Positions 3,956 to 5,722 of a stretch of DNA of 5,722 nt are shown one piece after another. The notes below the pieces were generated by a model that worked only from the letters and a program-made list of their open reading frames with translations, was not told where the DNA came from and did no database searches. Positions within the stretch are counted from its first letter, which is position 1. Each line of letters opens with the position of its first letter. The stretch comes from Chloroflexota bacterium. Its GTDB lineage: Bacteria > Chloroflexota > Anaerolineae > Promineifilales > Promineifilaceae. The position numbers and the translations under genes were made by a program. The stretch spans positions 1 to 5,722 of the forward strand of contig QQUD01000584.1 in the NCBI GenBank assembly GCA_008501785.1. Reading direction: 5' to 3'.

Positions 3956-5722
3956 ATGCATACTCGAAAATTATGGAGTTTACTTGCGCTCTTCCTCGCC
4001 CTTTCGCTCATTTTAGTAGCGTGTGGTGGCGGCGCAGAAGAAGAACCAGCCGAACCGGCTGATACCCCAGCCGAACCGGCTGATGAGCCAGCAGATGAGC
4101 CAGCAGAAGAAACCGATGCTGGCACAGAAGAAATGGCTGAAGTTAGCTTTGATATGGCACCAGGCGGGTTCCTGGAACGTGCGGTTGCCGGTGAATTTAC
4201 TGGAACAACCGTAACTGTCGATGGTGCTTTTGAAGGCAATGATGTCGATGGTGTGAAGTTTAACGAATCGATGAAAGCATTTGTCGAAGCCACGGGCATC
4301 ACTGTCAACTACGTTGGCAGTAAAGAGTTCGAAGGCTCGATTGCCATTCGTGTTGGTGCAGGCGATGCACCAGACATCGTGGACTTCCCACAGCCCGGCC
4401 TGTTCGCCAACTTCGTGCGCAGTGGCGATGTTAAACCGGTAGATTTCATCTCAGATGAATGGTTGTCACAGCAATACAACCCCGGTTGGCGTGAATTTAA
4501 CACGGTTGACGGTGTTGAATCTGGTGTGATGCATCGCTACTCCGGCAAGAGCCTGGTGTGGTATCCAAAAGCCGCCTGGGACGCAGCCGGCTACGAGATT
4601 CCTGAAACCTGGGATGAACTGGTTGCTTTGACACAGACGATTGCTGATGACGGTGACACCGCCTGGTGTATCGGAATCGAATCCGGCGCAGCTACCGGCT
4701 GGGTAGCTACAGACTGGACAGAAGACATGATGCTGCGCACCACCTCCCTGGAGAACTACGATGCCTGGGTGGCTGGTGAACTGCCGTTTGATTCACCCGA
4801 AGTGAAGAACGCCATCGAGACCTGGAGTGAGGTCTGGTTCAATGACGATTATGTGAATGGTGGCCGTTCCTCCATCGTATCCACCTTCTTTGGTGATGCG
4901 CCAGGAGCGATGTTCCAAGACCCACCACAATGTTGGCTGCATCGTCAGGCCAACTTCATCACCAGCTTCTTCCCTGAAGGGACAGAATATGGTGTAGATT
5001 ATGACTTCTTCTACCTGCCGCCAGTGGATGATGCTTACGGACGGCCGTTCCTGGTCGCCGGTGACCTGATTGCCATGTTCAATGATCGACCAGAAGTGCG
5101 CGCGTTGATGGAATACTTCACCACGCCACAGTCGACCAGCGGGTGGTTAGAAGGTGGTGGTGCTATTTCTGCTCATCAAACAGCCACACAAGACATGTAT
5201 GGTTCCGATTTGGACTACGGTGTTTCTCAACTGGTAGCCAATGCTACCAGCTTCCGTTTTGACGGCTCAGACCTGATGCCCGGCGAAGTCGGCGCAGGCT
5301 CCTTCTGGGAACAGGTTTCCAGTTATGTTGCTGGTTCCATTGACCTGGATACAGCTATGGCTGAAATTGATGCTTCCTGGCCTGCTGGTACTGCTGGTGT
5401 CGAAAGCGTCACCGAAGAACCGGCAATGTCAGATGCTGGTTTTGCCGTTATGCCTGGTGGTGCTTTGGAAGAAGCCTTAACCGGTGCATATGAAGGCACA
5501 ACCGTAACCGTTGATGGTGCTTTTGAAGGCAATGATGTCGATGGTGTGAAGTTTAACGAATCAGTGAAAGCCTTTGTTGAGGCCACAGGCATCAATGTCA
5601 ACTACGTTGGCAGTAAAGAGTTCGAAGGCTCGATTGCCATTCGTGTTGGTGCAGGCGATGCACCAGACATCGTGGACTTCCCACAGCCCGGCCTGTTCGC
5701 CAACTTCGTGCGCAGTGGCGAT
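3956..5722 (+). CDS. AglE-like sugar-binding lipoprotein, tandem domains, partial
   Basis: The frame is open for 589 codons to the right edge. Residues 1-22 form a lipoprotein signal peptide ending in lipobox LVAC, with Cys23 as the lipidated residue, followed by a Glu/Pro/Ala/Asp tether (about 27-62). Domain 1 (about 83-476) is an ABC-transporter solute-binding protein of the alpha-glucoside (AglE) type. It shows GDAPDIVDFPQPG (136-148), WCIGIESGAATGW (237-249) and CWLHRQ (326-331); Cys238 and Cys326 could form a disulfide. A linker of about 35 residues follows, then a second domain starts at about 514, offset by exactly 431 residues, and runs out of the window. Both domains are preceded by a similar PGG-x-LE-x-A segment. 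It would capture alpha-glucosides outside the membrane for a permease, expected downstream, to feed the GH13 enzyme. Typical relatives have one domain of about 400-450 residues, so this fusion is unusual. The AglE assignment comes from recalled family motifs. Confidence 0.9.
   Translation, partial: MHTRKLWSLLALFLALSLILVACGGGAEEEPAEPADTPAEPADEPADEPAEETDAGTEEMAEVSFDMAPGGFLERAVAGEFTGTTVTVDGAFEGNDVDGVKFNESMKAFVEATGITVNYVGSKEFEGSIAIRVGAGDAPDIVDFPQPGLFANFVRSGDVKPVDFISDEWLSQQYNPGWREFNTVDGVESGVMHRYSGKSLVWYPKAAWDAAGYEIPETWDELVALTQTIADDGDTAWCIGIESGAATGWVATDWTEDMMLRTTSLENYDAWVAGELPFDSPEVKNAIETWSEVWFNDDYVNGGRSSIVSTFFGDAPGAMFQDPPQCWLHRQANFITSFFPEGTEYGVDYDFFYLPPVDDAYGRPFLVAGDLIAMFNDRPEVRALMEYFTTPQSTSGWLEGGGAISAHQTATQDMYGSDLDYGVSQLVANATSFRFDGSDLMPGEVGAGSFWEQVSSYVAGSIDLDTAMAEIDASWPAGTAGVESVTEEPAMSDAGFAVMPGGALEEALTGAYEGTTVTVDGAFEGNDVDGVKFNESVKAFVEATGINVNYVGSKEFEGSIAIRVGAGDAPDIVDFPQPGLFANFVRSGD
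4046..4105 (+). repeat. Low-complexity tether coding repeats
   Basis: An 18-mer, CCAGCCGAACCGGCTGAT, occurs at 4046-4063 and 4067-4084, a 21-nt (7-codon) offset. GATGAGCCAGCA occurs twice back to back (4082-4093, 4094-4105). They encode the Pro-Ala-Glu/Asp-rich spacer between the lipid anchor and the first binding domain, and probably vary in length between strains. Confidence 0.75.
4199..4429 (+). repeat. Domain repeat, first copy
   Basis: This segment is repeated in frame at 5492-5722 (offset 1293 nt). The 5' part (4199-4302) differs at about one base in ten, mostly at silent positions. From 4303 to 4429 the two copies are identical over 127 nt. It encodes the N-terminal lobe of the binding domain. 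Confidence 0.95.
5492..5722 (+). repeat. Domain repeat, second copy (runs off window)
   Basis: Second copy of 4199-4429. The identical block begins at 5596 and continues to the last base, so its true right end is unknown. Confidence 0.95.

Noticed and set aside
3937..4308. Minus-strand frame rich in Ser/Ala/Gly opposite the binding protein, and a related one at 5323-5601
   Set aside because: Both are mirror images of the repeated domain and the tether. They resemble each other only because the sense strand is duplicated.
5596..5722. Circular replicon signature (end overlap)
   Set aside because: The 127-bp repeat matches an internal segment at 4303-4429, not the start of the window, so it does not indicate circularity.

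Overview
The window looks like a carbohydrate-uptake locus from a free-living bacterium, most plausibly a Chloroflexota (Anaerolineae/Caldilineae-like) member known only from an assembly. This placement is inferred. It rests on a lipoprotein solute-binding protein with a Cys-Gly-Gly-Gly start and a long Glu/Pro/Ala-rich tether, on the style of the GH13 glucosidase and LacI proteins, and on a dense iterated palindrome, AACGGCCGTT. There are no rRNA, tRNA, CRISPR or transposase genes.

Layout, left to right. (1) Positions 1-776, minus strand: an unrecognised gene whose 3' end lies outside the window. (2) Positions 777-989: a structured intergenic stretch. It holds three copies of TCGTGATCGT at an exact 19-nt period, a perfect 16-bp hairpin, and a second set of mutually exclusive inverted repeats. 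(3) Positions 990-2621, minus strand: a complete cytoplasmic GH13 alpha-glucosidase/oligo-1,6-glucosidase with an intact catalytic triad. (4) Positions 2622-2770: a compact divergent control region with back-to-back overlapping promoters and one perfect 16-bp LacI-type operator (TTGGAACCGGTTCCAA). (5) Positions 2771-3784, plus strand: a complete LacI-family regulator. (6) Positions 3785-3955: a leader with an orphan perfect Shine-Dalgarno and a TTTTG microsatellite. (7) Positions 3956-5722, plus strand: the start of an AglE-like alpha-glucoside-binding lipoprotein, open to the window end.

The parts fit an agl-type system. The lipoprotein captures alpha-glucosides outside the cell and passes them to an ABC permease expected downstream. 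The glucosidase hydrolyses them in the cytoplasm. The LacI protein senses the sugar and controls both arms through the single operator.

The most unusual feature is that the binding protein starts a second binding domain in the same reading frame 431 residues after the first. Its last 127 bp are identical to domain 1 while the bases just before differ at about one in ten. It is therefore a multi-domain (at least two) substrate-binding lipoprotein of unknown total domain number. The 127-bp figure matches a common assembler k-mer length, so the window end may be an assembly break inside this repeat.
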